Shown in pieces: positions 54,389 through 62,482 of a stretch of DNA of 64,000 nt. The DNA lies in NCBI RefSeq assembly GCF_943908415.1, contig NZ_CALTSY010000006.1, positions 16,186 through 80,185 on the forward strand. The letters are read 5' to 3'. Source of the DNA: an uncultured Anaerococcus sp. GTDB taxonomy: Bacteria; Bacillota; Clostridia; Tissierellales; Peptoniphilaceae. The notes under the pieces are model-generated. The model was given only the letters and a program-made list of their open reading frames with translations. It was not told where the DNA came from and searched no databases. How positions within the stretch are numbered: the first letter of the stretch is position 1; each line of letters begins with the position of its first letter. A program made the translations under genes and the position numbers.

Positions 54389-55355
54389 TCTGCTTCCTCG
54401 TTCTTGGATCTAATATTAGATACATAAGATCACATAATCTATTTCCAACATATACGAATATCATACTAAATAAGACTAGACCTAGTAAAAGAGGAACATC
54501 CCCTCTAAGTCCTGCCTGTACTGTGAGATTGCCAAGACCTGGATAGTTAAATACATTTTCTGCAAGAATTGCTCCAGAAAATAATTCACTAAAATAAGTA
54601 AATTGTATAGTAAGTCCTGGTAGTATCATGTTTTTTAAAGCAAAGCTATTTACAATTCTTTTCTTTTTTATTCCCCTAGAGTAGGCATATAGTACATAAT
54701 CAGAATTCATAATATCAATAGCCTTTTGCCTAGTATGTAAGGCAATATTTGAAATACCAACAAGTGCAAGACTTATTCCTGGAAGAAGCATATGATAAAA
54801 TTTATCCGCAAAGGAAATATCTTTTTCAATCATACCTATAGGACTTCCCATAGATGCTGGTAAAATTCTAAGCTTTATAGAAAATATTATAATCATTAGC
54901 ATTCCTAGCCAAAACTGAGGTGTAGATGCCATAACTATTGCATATAATTTTATAGATTTATCTCTTATACTCCCTGGATTGCTCCCTGCTACAATTCCTA
55001 AAAAAAGTCCAAATATTCCTTGAATAATCCATGCAAAAATCATAAGCATAATAGAAGACTTAAAGCCTTTTTTTATTATTTCAATTACTGGCCTACCATA
55101 TATATTAGATATGCCTAGATTTCCTCTTAAAAGATGGCTTATCCAAATCAAGTATCTTTTTATAAAGGGAAGGTCAAGGCCCCATTCTTTTATTAATTTT
55201 TCTCTAATTTTTGGAGTGATCCCACCACCCCTACTTCTAGCAAAGGCAGATACTGGATCAATTGGGGAGATGTCCATCAAAAGAAAAGATACAAATGTTA
55301 CAAATATAAGTAAAGATATGAAGTAAACTAATTGTTTTATTACTTTTTTGGCCAT
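54378..55355 (-). CDS. ABC importer permease, NikB/OppB-like
   Basis: 325-residue permease. N-terminal segment TFVSFLLMDISPIDPVSAF, about six membrane helices, and the EAA-loop region SDYVLYAYSRGIKKKRIVNSFALKN are typical of OppB/NikB. It follows the binding-protein gene by 13 bp, with AGGAGG upstream. Confidence 0.93.
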   Translation of the reverse strand: MAKKVIKQLVYFISLLIFVTFVSFLLMDISPIDPVSAFARSRGGGITPKIREKLIKEWGLDLPFIKRYLIWISHLLRGNLGISNIYGRPVIEIIKKGFKSSIMLMIFAWIIQGIFGLFLGIVAGSNPGSIRDKSIKLYAIVMASTPQFWLGMLMIIIFSIKLRILPASMGSPIGMIEKDISFADKFYHMLLPGISLALVGISNIALHTRQKAIDIMNSDYVLYAYSRGIKKKRIVNSFALKNMILPGLTIQFTYFSELFSGAILAENVFNYPGLGNLTVQAGLRGDVPLLLGLVLFSMIFVYVGNRLCDLMYLILDPRTRKQNED

Positions 55356-55368
55356 ATTCCCCTCCTAT

Positions 55369-57015
55369 TTATTCAGTCCATTTCCAGTTTGAAATAGTAT
55401 CTAGCATTGGCCAACCACCACCATGTGGTTGTATTTTTTGTTCTCCTATCTCTAGACCGTCTCTTACTAAGTATACGTGATTTTCATTTACTAGCCATAT
55501 CCATGGACAATCTCCCTTAGCAGAAAGTCCTGTCTGACCATCCCACTGTGCAAGCTTGAAGTTTTCATTTAACTCTTCAACAGAATTTGAAGATAATCCT
55601 TTTGCAAAGTATTCGTCAACTTTTGGATTTGAATAGAAATTTGAATTATAATATTCTACTCCCTTATACTTAGATGAGTAATTGTAAAACATTTCAAGTG
55701 GATCATATCCTCCCCAACCAAATAGTACGGCATCTGAGTACATATGTGGGGTTACAAAGTCCCAATCTCCAAAAATAGCTTCTATGTCAATACCTATTTT
55801 TCTAGCTTGATCTACAAAATAAACTGCTATATCTTCTCGGTCTTGATAGGCATAGTATAGATTGAATTTGGCTTTTACCCCATCTTTTTCTCTAATCCCA
55901 TCTGCGCCTTCTTTCCATCCAGCATCATCTAGGATTTTTTTAGCTTTTTCTATATCACCATCGTCTTGTTCAATAGTTTCCTCATTAAACCATGGTAGAC
56001 CATCAGCTATCGAATAAGCTGGTGTTCCTTCTCCATCTAAGATAGTTTCTATCATTTCATCTCTATCCATTGCAATATCAAGAGCATGCCTAATATTTAC
56101 ATCTGATGTAACATTGTTTCCTATAGCTGATCCAGGTGCAAGAGAGCTTTCATCAGTAACTTCTCCTTTATCAGCAACTGTTGGAAGAGAAATCCCTCTA
56201 TTATCTACTGTCTTGATAGATTCAGTATGAAATCCTGGAAAATCTATATCTTTTGCGCTTATAGGGATTCTGATTATATCACAATCTCCAGCTTGTGCAG
56301 TTGCAAGTGCCTGATCTTGATCTTTGAAAAATAAGAATGTAACTTTCTTAAAGGGTACTTTTTCTCCTATGTAATATTCATTAGGTTCTACTATAAGTTG
56401 CTGTCCTTCTTTCCATTCGACTAACTTAAAGGGACCTGATCCGATAGGATTTTTTCCATAGTCAGTACCATATGAGTCTTCTGGAACTATAGCAAGAGAA
56501 CACATTGAAGATGTAAATGAAATGTCAGGCTCATTTAAATTTATTTCTACATGTTTATCATCTGTTGCTACTGCATCTACAAGCCTTGTTAAGTTAACTC
56601 CTGGAGTGCCTTCCTCTTTAGCAAGATTATATGTAAATGCAACATCATTTGCAGTTAAATCTGAACCATCTGAAAATTTTAAATCGTCTTTTAGTTCGAC
56701 TTTAATAGTCTTTTTATCCTCAGATAATTCGTAGGATTCAGCCAAATCAGGTACTATATTTAAATCCACATCTCTTTTTAAAAGAGCTGATTGAAATATA
56801 GAAGTTCCATAATGTCCTGATCCATGTATAGGATCCCAGCCCTTATCAGGTTCAGAGCCAAATCCTAGGACTAGCTCATCCTTATTTGTTATTCTTTCTG
56901 TTTCTACATTATTTGTACTTGTGGATTGATTTTTTGATTCATCATTTTGGCCGCAAGCTGTAAAAATCAATGTAAATAATAATAAAATAGATATCTTTCT
57001 AGATAACCTTTTCAT
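55369..57015 (-). CDS. Solute-binding lipoprotein of a nickel/peptide ABC importer
   Basis: 548-residue family 5 extracellular binding protein. Signal peptide with lipobox FTAC, lipidated Cys near residue 21. Family segments are LVLGFGSEPDKGWDPIHG, VAFTYNLAKEE and NPIGSGPFKLVEW. The ligand is not certain: the operon has short NikD/NikE-type ATPases and a downstream Fur-family gene, which favours nickel or a metal chelate over large peptides (inference). AGGAGGTT precedes the ATG. Confidence 0.9.
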   Translation of the reverse strand: MKRLSRKISILLLFTLIFTACGQNDESKNQSTSTNNVETERITNKDELVLGFGSEPDKGWDPIHGSGHYGTSIFQSALLKRDVDLNIVPDLAESYELSEDKKTIKVELKDDLKFSDGSDLTANDVAFTYNLAKEEGTPGVNLTRLVDAVATDDKHVEINLNEPDISFTSSMCSLAIVPEDSYGTDYGKNPIGSGPFKLVEWKEGQQLIVEPNEYYIGEKVPFKKVTFLFFKDQDQALATAQAGDCDIIRIPISAKDIDFPGFHTESIKTVDNRGISLPTVADKGEVTDESSLAPGSAIGNNVTSDVNIRHALDIAMDRDEMIETILDGEGTPAYSIADGLPWFNEETIEQDDGDIEKAKKILDDAGWKEGADGIREKDGVKAKFNLYYAYQDREDIAVYFVDQARKIGIDIEAIFGDWDFVTPHMYSDAVLFGWGGYDPLEMFYNYSSKYKGVEYYNSNFYSNPKVDEYFAKGLSSNSVEELNENFKLAQWDGQTGLSAKGDCPWIWLVNENHVYLVRDGLEIGEQKIQPHGGGWPMLDTISNWKWTE

Positions 57016-57076
57016 AAAAACCTCCTGCTGATAATTTTAACATATTAAAATTAGTATAACAACGATTGAAGTATTA

Positions 57077-57104
57077 ATAAAGTATTTTATTTAAAATACT
57101 TTAT
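57077..57104. promoter_or_regulatory. 28-bp inverted repeat upstream of the ABC importer operon
   Basis: ATAAAGTATTTTA and TAAAATACTTTAT form 13-bp perfect arms around TT. A TATACT -10 lies on the minus strand downstream (about 57056-57061), so the repeat covers or flanks the -35 of the importer promoter. It may be a repressor site. Confidence 0.5.
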
Positions 57105-57151
57105 ATTTATTTCATTATAATTTCTTAATATAATTTTGAAATAAGCATAAA

Positions 57152-57177
57152 AAAAAGCTCATCAAAATGAGCTTTTT
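57152..57177 (-). terminator. Terminator of rplJ-rplL
   Basis: AAAAAGCTCAT/ATGAGCTTTTT 11-bp stem with a 4-nt loop, ending in eight T on the minus strand. Confidence 0.92.
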
Positions 57178-57191
57178 AATAATTAATTTAA

Positions 57192-57575
57192 CTATGCAAG
57201 TTCTACTTCTGCTCCAGCTTCTTCTAATTGAGATTTAAGAGCTTCAGCATCGTCTTTAGATACTTTTTCAGCTACTGTTGCAGGTGCTCCATCAACTAAA
57301 GCTTTTGCTTCTTTAAGTCCTAATCCAGCTGCATCTTTAACAACTTTGATTACGTTGATTTTAGCTTGTCCAGCTGATTTAAGAACTACGTCAAATTCAG
57401 ATTTTTCTGCGGCTGCTTCTTCTCCGCCAGCTGCTGCTGCTCCTGGAGCTGCTACTACTGCTGCTTGAGCTGTTACGTCAAATTCTTCTTCGATTGCATG
57501 TACTAAATCAGATAATTCTAGTACTGTAAGTTCTTTGATATCTTCTAATAATTGTGTTACTTTTTCGCTTGCCAT
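57192..57575 (-). CDS. rplL: 50S ribosomal protein L7/L12
   Basis: 127-residue stalk protein. N-terminal dimer helices ([19 protein letters not shown]), Ala/Gly-rich hinge and the C-terminal factor-binding domain ([31 protein letters not shown]). It recruits GTPase factors to the ribosome and is controlled with rplJ through the L10 leader. Confidence 0.98.
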   Translation of the reverse strand: MASEKVTQLLEDIKELTVLELSDLVHAIEEEFDVTAQAAVVAAPGAAAAGGEEAAAEKSEFDVVLKSAGQAKINVIKVVKDAAGLGLKEAKALVDGAPATVAEKVSKDDAEALKSQLEEAGAEVELA

Positions 57576-57649
57576 TTTAATTCTCCTTAAAATATTTATT
57601 CATCTAGTTTGATTTTTTCTTATGTTTCAACTTTGCTTAATAGTAATTA

Positions 57650-58207
57650 TTACTCTGCTGACTCGCCTTCTTCTTCTTTTTTTACACGAACTGCATCAAG
57701 AGCAAGGGCAATTTTAGCAATTGTATTATCAAGGTCACCAGCAAGTGTTTGTATTGGTGATTGTAATACATTTGCAAGCATAGAGTAAAGTGTTTCTTTG
57801 TTTGGTAATGATGCTATTGTCATCATTTGTGCGCCAGTTTGAACCATACCATCTACAAGGCCTGCTTTGATAAGAAGTTTTTCTTTCTCTTCATCGCCTT
57901 CTTTAGTATAATCTACTGCTACTTTTGGTCCTGCAACTGAATCTTCGTTTGAAAATATTAGGGCGTTTGAACCTTTAAGTTCTCCAACTAAATCATTGTA
58001 TCCTAATTCTTCAAAAGCAAATCTCATCATTGTGTTCTTGTAAACTTTATATTCTGAGTTTTCTTCTCTGAATTTTGTACGTAGATTTGTTATTTCATCA
58101 ACGTTCATTCTATCGAATTCAACGAGTGTTACAGATTTTGAATTTTCAATTTTTTCTTTGATTTCGTCAACAACTACTTGTTTAGCTGCTATAGCTTTTT
58201 CGCTCAC
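57650..58207 (-). CDS. rplJ: 50S ribosomal protein L10
   Basis: 185-residue base of the L7/L12 stalk. The N-terminal domain (KSVTLVEFDRMNVDEIT, YKVYKNTMMRFAFEE) binds 23S rRNA and L10 leader RNA, and the C-terminal helix holds L7/L12. The start is GTG at 58207, with GGAGGTGAAATA upstream; a longer in-frame extension would run through the leader RNA and is rejected. Confidence 0.97.
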   Translation of the reverse strand: MSEKAIAAKQVVVDEIKEKIENSKSVTLVEFDRMNVDEITNLRTKFREENSEYKVYKNTMMRFAFEELGYNDLVGELKGSNALIFSNEDSVAGPKVAVDYTKEGDEEKEKLLIKAGLVDGMVQTGAQMMTIASLPNKETLYSMLANVLQSPIQTLAGDLDNTIAKIALALDAVRVKKEEEGESAE

Positions 58208-58221
58208 TATTTCACCTCCTA

Positions 58222-58366
58222 AAGGCTTAGTGGTAGGTATTAAAAAATCCCCACAGTTTGCAAGCACTCTAAATATGCTTACATCGGTGGGGATGTAAAG
58301 TTTGATTATCCCACCTATACGCAATTATTAAACATTGCTGTCTGCGTAGTCTTTGGTAGCCTGTTT
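58222..58366 (-). promoter_or_regulatory. Ribosomal protein L10 leader (autoregulatory mRNA structure)
   Basis: Between the rplJ promoter and start codon, minus-strand RNA has a conserved L10-leader arrangement: GGCTACCAAAGACTACGC near the 5' end, paired further in, and then a CCCCAC...GTGGGG stem followed by ATTTTTTAAT, a likely terminator or attenuator. L10(L12)4 binding represses rplJ-rplL in bacteria. Confidence 0.75.
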
Positions 58367-58379
58367 ATTTGACTATGTT

Positions 58380-58407
58380 ATTATATCACAAATTTTTATT
58401 TGTGCAA
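58380..58407 (-). promoter_or_regulatory. Promoter of rplJ-rplL
   Basis: -35 TTGCAC (58402-58407), 16-bp spacer, -10 TATAAT (58380-58385) preceded by TGA (extended -10). The spacer contains CACAAAT/ATTTGTG, an 18-bp inverted repeat (58387-58404). Confidence 0.7.
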
Positions 58408-58408
58408 A

Positions 58409-59119
58409 TTATTTTTCAACTAAATCCATTACTCTTTGTGGAGATAGTTTTACACCAGGTCCCATAGTAGATGCAACTGTTACTGATCTAATGTATCTAC
58501 CCTTTGAAGATGCTGGCTTATCTTTAACAACTGCTGTAAGTAAAGCGCGGATATTTTCTGCTAATTTTTCTTGTCCAAAAGAAACTTTACCAGTTGGAAC
58601 GTGAATAAGGTTAGCCTTGTCTGTTCTATATTCTACTTTACCTGCTTTGATTTCTTCGATAGCTTGTTTAATATCCATTGTTACAGTACCAGTTTTTGGG
58701 TTTGGCATTAAACCTTGTGGTCCAAGAACTCTACCTATTTTACCTACGGTTGCCATCATATCTGGTGTTGCTATTACAACATCAAAATCAAGCCAGTTTT
58801 CTTTTTGAATTCTTTCAGCTAATTCGTCTCCACCTGCGTAATCTGCGCCTGCATCTAAAGCTTCTTGAACTCTTTCTTCTTTTACAAAAGCAAGTATTTT
58901 TTGTTCTTTACCTGTTCCGTTTGGAAGGATTATAGTTCCTCTAACTTGTTGGTCAGCGTGACGGCTATCAACACCAAGTTTTAAGTGAAGTTCTACTGTT
59001 TCGTCAAATTTTGCTTTAGCTGATTTTTCTACGATTTCTAGTGCTTCATTTAATTCATATTCTTGACTTGCATCATATGAATTTTTGGATTCTAAGTATT
59101 TTTTTCCTCTTTTTGCCAT
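58409..59119 (-). CDS. rplA: 50S ribosomal protein L1
   Basis: 236-residue L1 that forms the L1 stalk of 23S rRNA and represses its own operon by binding mRNA. Family motifs: [36 protein letters not shown] and [25 protein letters not shown] precedes the ATG, preceded by an L1-binding motif. Confidence 0.98.
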   Translation of the reverse strand: MAKRGKKYLESKNSYDASQEYELNEALEIVEKSAKAKFDETVELHLKLGVDSRHADQQVRGTIILPNGTGKEQKILAFVKEERVQEALDAGADYAGGDELAERIQKENWLDFDVVIATPDMMATVGKIGRVLGPQGLMPNPKTGTVTMDIKQAIEEIKAGKVEYRTDKANLIHVPTGKVSFGQEKLAENIRALLTAVVKDKPASSKGRYIRSVTVASTMGPGVKLSPQRVMDLVEK

Positions 59120-59125
59120 TTAATT

Positions 59126-59159
59126 CCTCCTTGTGGTTAAACGAGTTTCCTCTCCCACT
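59126..59159 (-). promoter_or_regulatory. L1-binding motif before rplA
   Basis: AGTGGGAG ... ACCACAAGGAGG on the minus strand: GTGG pairs with CCAC just before the SD, imitating the L1 site of 23S rRNA. It overlaps the rplK stop codon. A second copy lies before rplK. Confidence 0.7.
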
Positions 59160-59586
59160 AATCTTCTACAGTAACTCCCATGCTTCTACATGTTCCAGCT
59201 ATCATACTTACAGCTGCATCTAGGCTTGCTGCATTAAGATCTTGCATTTTTGTTTGTGCAATTTCTTCAAGTTGGCTTCTTTTAATAGATCCAACTTTAT
59301 TTTTATTTGGTTCTCCTGAACCCTTATTTAAGTTGATAGCTTTTTTGATTAATACTGGTGCTGGTGGTGTTTTAGTAATAAATGTAAAGCTTCTATCCGT
59401 AAATACTGTAAGCTCTACCGGTATAATCATTCCAGCTTGGTCTGCTGTTTGTGAATTAAATGCTTGTACAAAGTCCATTATATTAATTCCGTGTGGACCT
59501 AGTGCTGTACCTACTGGTGGTGCTGGAGAAGCTGCTCCTGCTGGTACTTGTAATTTAACTACTGCTTGTACTTCTTTATCTGCCAT
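59158..59586 (-). CDS. rplK: 50S ribosomal protein L11
   Basis: 142-residue L11. N-terminal [28 protein letters not shown] is the thiostrepton/RelA-linked region; the C-terminal domain binds the GTPase-associated centre. GGAGGTAA precedes the ATG. It is transcribed after nusG. Confidence 0.98.
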   Translation of the reverse strand: MADKEVQAVVKLQVPAGAASPAPPVGTALGPHGINIMDFVQAFNSQTADQAGMIIPVELTVFTDRSFTFITKTPPAPVLIKKAINLNKGSGEPNKNKVGSIKRSQLEEIAQTKMQDLNAASLDAAVSMIAGTCRSMGVTVED

Positions 59587-59592
59587 AATTTA

Positions 59593-59629
59593 CCTCCTTG
59601 TGGTCATATCGGGGGATTACCCTCCCACT
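59593..59629 (-). promoter_or_regulatory. L1-binding motif before rplK
   Basis: AGTGGGAG ... CGATATG ACCACAAGGAGG on the minus strand, sharing the same frame as the rplA copy. The stem brings GTGG and CCAC together just before the rplK SD, so L1 could block its translation. Confidence 0.7.
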
Positions 59630-59646
59630 TTTTAGCAGTTTATAAA

Positions 59647-60249
59647 CTAGATTGTCTCTATATCTGTGAATTCAAGGTCTATAGAAGTATCTCTACCAAA
59701 GATATCTACAAAAGCTTTTATGTTTTGTTTCTCTTTGTCAACTTCTGTAACCTTTCCAACAAAGTCTTTAAAAGGCCCTGCTATGATATTTACATCATCT
59801 CCTACAGCTACATTAATATCAAGGATTGGTTTCTTTTCTTTTACACCAAATTTTCTAACTTCATCTGGAGTAAGTGGAACAGGTTTTCTATCTGGTCCTA
59901 CAAAGCCTGTAACTCCTTGGGTATTTCTGATGATATACCAAGATTTGTTGGTGACGTTCATCTTAACCATCACATAGCCTGGAAATAATTTTCTAGTTTT
60001 TACTTTTTTCTGATCATTTTTAACTTCTACATATTCTTCAGTTGGTACTGTTACATCTATAATGTCAGGATTTTGCTCATTTTCAATCATCGATCTAATC
60101 TTATCGCAAACCCTATTCTCATAGCCTGTATAGGTATGTACTACATACCATTTTATATTTTCATTAGAATCTGTAGTTTCTTCTATAGTGTCTTCTACAA
60201 CATCTGCCTTTTCTTCTAAAGGTTCGTTTCTATCAAAAGAATCTGTCAT
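59647..60249 (-). CDS. nusG: Transcription termination/antitermination factor NusG
   Basis: 200 residues. A short acidic N-terminal extension (1-30) precedes the NGN domain (WYVVHTYTGYENRV, FPGYVMVKM, GVTGFVGPDRKP) and the C-terminal KOW domain (VGDDVNIIAGPFKDFVGKV). It binds RNA polymerase and links it to ribosomes and Rho. It follows secE by 7 bp. GTAGGTGT lies before the ATG. Confidence 0.97.
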   Translation of the reverse strand: MTDSFDRNEPLEEKADVVEDTIEETTDSNENIKWYVVHTYTGYENRVCDKIRSMIENEQNPDIIDVTVPTEEYVEVKNDQKKVKTRKLFPGYVMVKMNVTNKSWYIIRNTQGVTGFVGPDRKPVPLTPDEVRKFGVKEKKPILDINVAVGDDVNIIAGPFKDFVGKVTEVDKEKQNIKAFVDIFGRDTSIDLEFTDIETI

Positions 60250-60256
60250 TTGACAC

Positions 60257-60448
60257 CTACATATTAATTAAGAAATTTACTAGGTTAGCAAATACTAATT
60301 GATCCAATGCCCAAATAATAACTGCTGTTATTGCACTTATTATTATTACTAATAGTGTGTATTCTAAAGTAGTTTTTTTATCTGGCCATTGAATTTTTTT
60401 ACGCTCTTTTTTGACAGAAGTGATGAATCCTTCTTCTTTTTTAGCCAT
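60257..60448 (-). CDS. secE: Preprotein translocase subunit SecE
   Basis: 63-residue single-span SecE. The conserved amphipathic helix is VKKERKKIQWPDKKTT, followed by one membrane segment (LLVIIISAITAVIIWALDQL). It completes the SecYEG channel. AGGAGC precedes the ATG. The order rpmG-secE-nusG is the standard one. Confidence 0.97.
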   Translation of the reverse strand: MAKKEEGFITSVKKERKKIQWPDKKTTLEYTLLVIIISAITAVIIWALDQLVFANLVNFLINM

Positions 60449-60457
60449 TATTTGCTC

Positions 60458-60607
60458 CTATTTTGTTTCTCTATGAACTGTATGTTTTTTACAGAATGGA
60501 CAATACTTTTTTAACTCGATTCTTTCTTGGTGAGTTTTTTTATTTTTTGTAGTATCATAGTTTCTGTTTTTGCATTCAGTACATTCTAATTTTACTTTAT
60601 CTGCCAT
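60458..60607 (-). CDS. rpmG: 50S ribosomal protein L33 (zinc form)
   Basis: 49-residue L33 with both zinc CxxC pairs (LECTECKN and YCPFCKKH). The middle YDTTKNKK and the end HTVHRETK are family features. AGGAGGTG lies before the ATG. It is the first gene of the rpmG-secE-nusG-rplK-rplA unit. Confidence 0.97.
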   Translation of the reverse strand: MADKVKLECTECKNRNYDTTKNKKTHQERIELKKYCPFCKKHTVHRETK

Positions 60608-60652
60608 TAAAACACCTCCTATTTAATATACGGATAATTCCTACAAGTGTTA

Positions 60653-60681
60653 ATAATACCATCTATAAGGCTTATTGTCAA
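60653..60681 (-). promoter_or_regulatory. Promoter of rpmG-secE-nusG-rplK-rplA
   Basis: -35 TTGACA (60676-60681), 17-bp spacer and -10 TATTAT (60653-60658), in the 75-bp gap before rpmG. It is close to consensus. Confidence 0.8.
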
Positions 60682-60682
60682 C

Positions 60683-61000
60683 TTATTTACCCTCTAAACT
60701 TTCATAAAAAGAAATACGTCTATCGACCAAAAATTTCCTTAAGTCATCAAGATCGTGGTTGGAATAACATTGGTCTTGATAAGTGAGTAAAATATCCTCT
60801 ATATCAGGAAGTATATAAACACCTTCATCAAACATTTTTCCAAGGTATATGTCTTCCCTATCATAATAAACTTCTGGAGGATAGTCCTCTAGCTGTCGTG
60901 TATCAAATACGATAAAGCTCTCTTTAGAATAAACTTTGTTATGAACTACTAGAACTTTCTCTTTAGGATCTATAAGCCTTCCAGTTTTAAAGTCTCTCAT
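60683..61000 (-). CDS. Unknown 105-residue protein downstream of glmM
   Basis: I do not recognise this protein. It is acidic and soluble, with no signal or membrane segment. Segments are MRDFKTGRLIDPKEKVLVVHN, YPPEVYYDREDIYLGKMF and a C-terminal LRKFLVDRRISFYESLEGK. The single cysteine (CYSNHDLDD) gives no metal motif. Its ATG overlaps the glmM stop (ATGA) with no SD, so translation is coupled to glmM. A promoter for the ribosomal genes begins right after its stop. Confidence 0.8.
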   Translation of the reverse strand: MRDFKTGRLIDPKEKVLVVHNKVYSKESFIVFDTRQLEDYPPEVYYDREDIYLGKMFDEGVYILPDIEDILLTYQDQCYSNHDLDDLRKFLVDRRISFYESLEGK

Positions 61001-62346
61001 TGCAAACTAAGACCTTCTTCATTAATAGTTTCAATTATCTTTTTACAAGATTCTTTGGCAATTTCATCGGTTTTAGCCTCTACCATGACTCTGACTACGG
61101 GCTCTGTACCAGATGCTCTTACTAAAACTCTACCAGAATCTCCAAGTTCTTTTTCTATATCTTTAATTCTAACATTTACCTTTTCATTATTTAATGTAAG
61201 ATCTTTATCCTTTACTCTAACATTGACAAGTTCTTGTGGATAGATTGTCAAATCATTTGTGAGAGTTTTTAGATCTGATTTTTGATCTATCATAGCCTCC
61301 ATAATTCTTAAAGATGTAAGTATACCATCACCTGTATTAGCATATTTGCCAAAGATAATATGTCCTGATTGCTCTCCACCTAATTCATAACCATTTTCAT
61401 CCATAGATTGATGAACGTATTTATCTCCTACTGAAGTTTTTACATAATCAACTCCAATATTATCTAAGGCCTTATAAAGACCTATATTGCTCATTATAGT
61501 GGTTACAACGGTATTTGATGGGAATTTATTTTCATCTTTCATATGTTTTGCACATATATAAAGGATGGCATCTCCATCTACTACATTACCATCAGAATCT
61601 ACTGCTATACATCTATCAGCATCACCATCAAAAGCAAATCCCACATCTAGCTTATTTTCAACTACAAATTTTTGTAAAACTTCTATGTGAGTTGATCCTG
61701 CATCTACATTTATATTGTAGCCATCTGGCTTATCATTGATAACAAAGGTATCAGCACCAAGAGCATCATATACAGGTTTAGCTATTGTAAAGCTTGCTCC
61801 ATTGGCACAATCAAGTCCTACTCTAAATCCTTCAAAAGACTTGTTTACAGTTTGAATTAAAAATGCTATATATCTATTACGTCCACCTATAAAGTCTACT
61901 GTTCTACCTATTTTATCTCCTGTTGCTAGGTCAATATCCTTAATATCACTATCAATATAAGCTTCAAGCTTTTCTAAAAACTCATCTTCCATCTTTTCAC
62001 CATCAGAATTTATTATCTTGATTCCATTATCGTAGTAAGGATTGTGACTAGCTGTAATCATTACACCACAATCAAAATCTTCACTTCTTGCTATATATGA
62101 TACAGATGGTGTAGTTGTTACATGTAGTAAGTGGGCATTAGAGCCTGAAGATGTTATTCCTGCAGCAAGTGCATCTTCAAACATATAAGATGACCTACGT
62201 GTATCTTTTCCTATAAGGATTTTTCCATTATAAGCATTATCTTTTGAAAAATAATCTCCTAAAAATCTACCAATTTTAAATGCATGGTAGACATTAAGAT
62301 CCTTATTTGCTTCTCCTCTAAAACCGTCAGTTCCAAAATATTTCAT
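60997..62346 (-). CDS. glmM: Phosphoglucosamine mutase
   Basis: 449-residue alpha-D-phosphohexomutase that converts GlcN-6-P to GlcN-1-P for UDP-GlcNAc, the substrate of MurA encoded near 12-13 kb. It has the active-site phosphoserine loop GVMITASHNPYYDNGIK, the metal-binding DGDADRCIAVD, the sugar loop GGEQSGHIIF and the phosphate-binding RASGTEPVVRVMVE. AGGAGG precedes the ATG. Confidence 0.97.
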   Translation of the reverse strand: MKYFGTDGFRGEANKDLNVYHAFKIGRFLGDYFSKDNAYNGKILIGKDTRRSSYMFEDALAAGITSSGSNAHLLHVTTTPSVSYIARSEDFDCGVMITASHNPYYDNGIKIINSDGEKMEDEFLEKLEAYIDSDIKDIDLATGDKIGRTVDFIGGRNRYIAFLIQTVNKSFEGFRVGLDCANGASFTIAKPVYDALGADTFVINDKPDGYNINVDAGSTHIEVLQKFVVENKLDVGFAFDGDADRCIAVDSDGNVVDGDAILYICAKHMKDENKFPSNTVVTTIMSNIGLYKALDNIGVDYVKTSVGDKYVHQSMDENGYELGGEQSGHIIFGKYANTGDGILTSLRIMEAMIDQKSDLKTLTNDLTIYPQELVNVRVKDKDLTLNNEKVNVRIKDIEKELGDSGRVLVRASGTEPVVRVMVEAKTDEIAKESCKKIIETINEEGLSLQ

Positions 62347-62482
62347 AAAGCCTCCTATTTATATATGTAAATCTTGCTTTTAATTTCTATTTTATTATAT
62401 TATTATACACTTTATAAATTTATGTAAAAAATATATTGCTTATAAAGCTTGTAAGCGGGTAAAAATAAATTGAGGTGATATA

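Noticed and set aside
58208..58324. Extended N-terminus of L10
   Set aside because: The frame is open through the L10 leader RNA by chance; GTG 58207 has a strong GGAGGTG and matches the family N-terminus.
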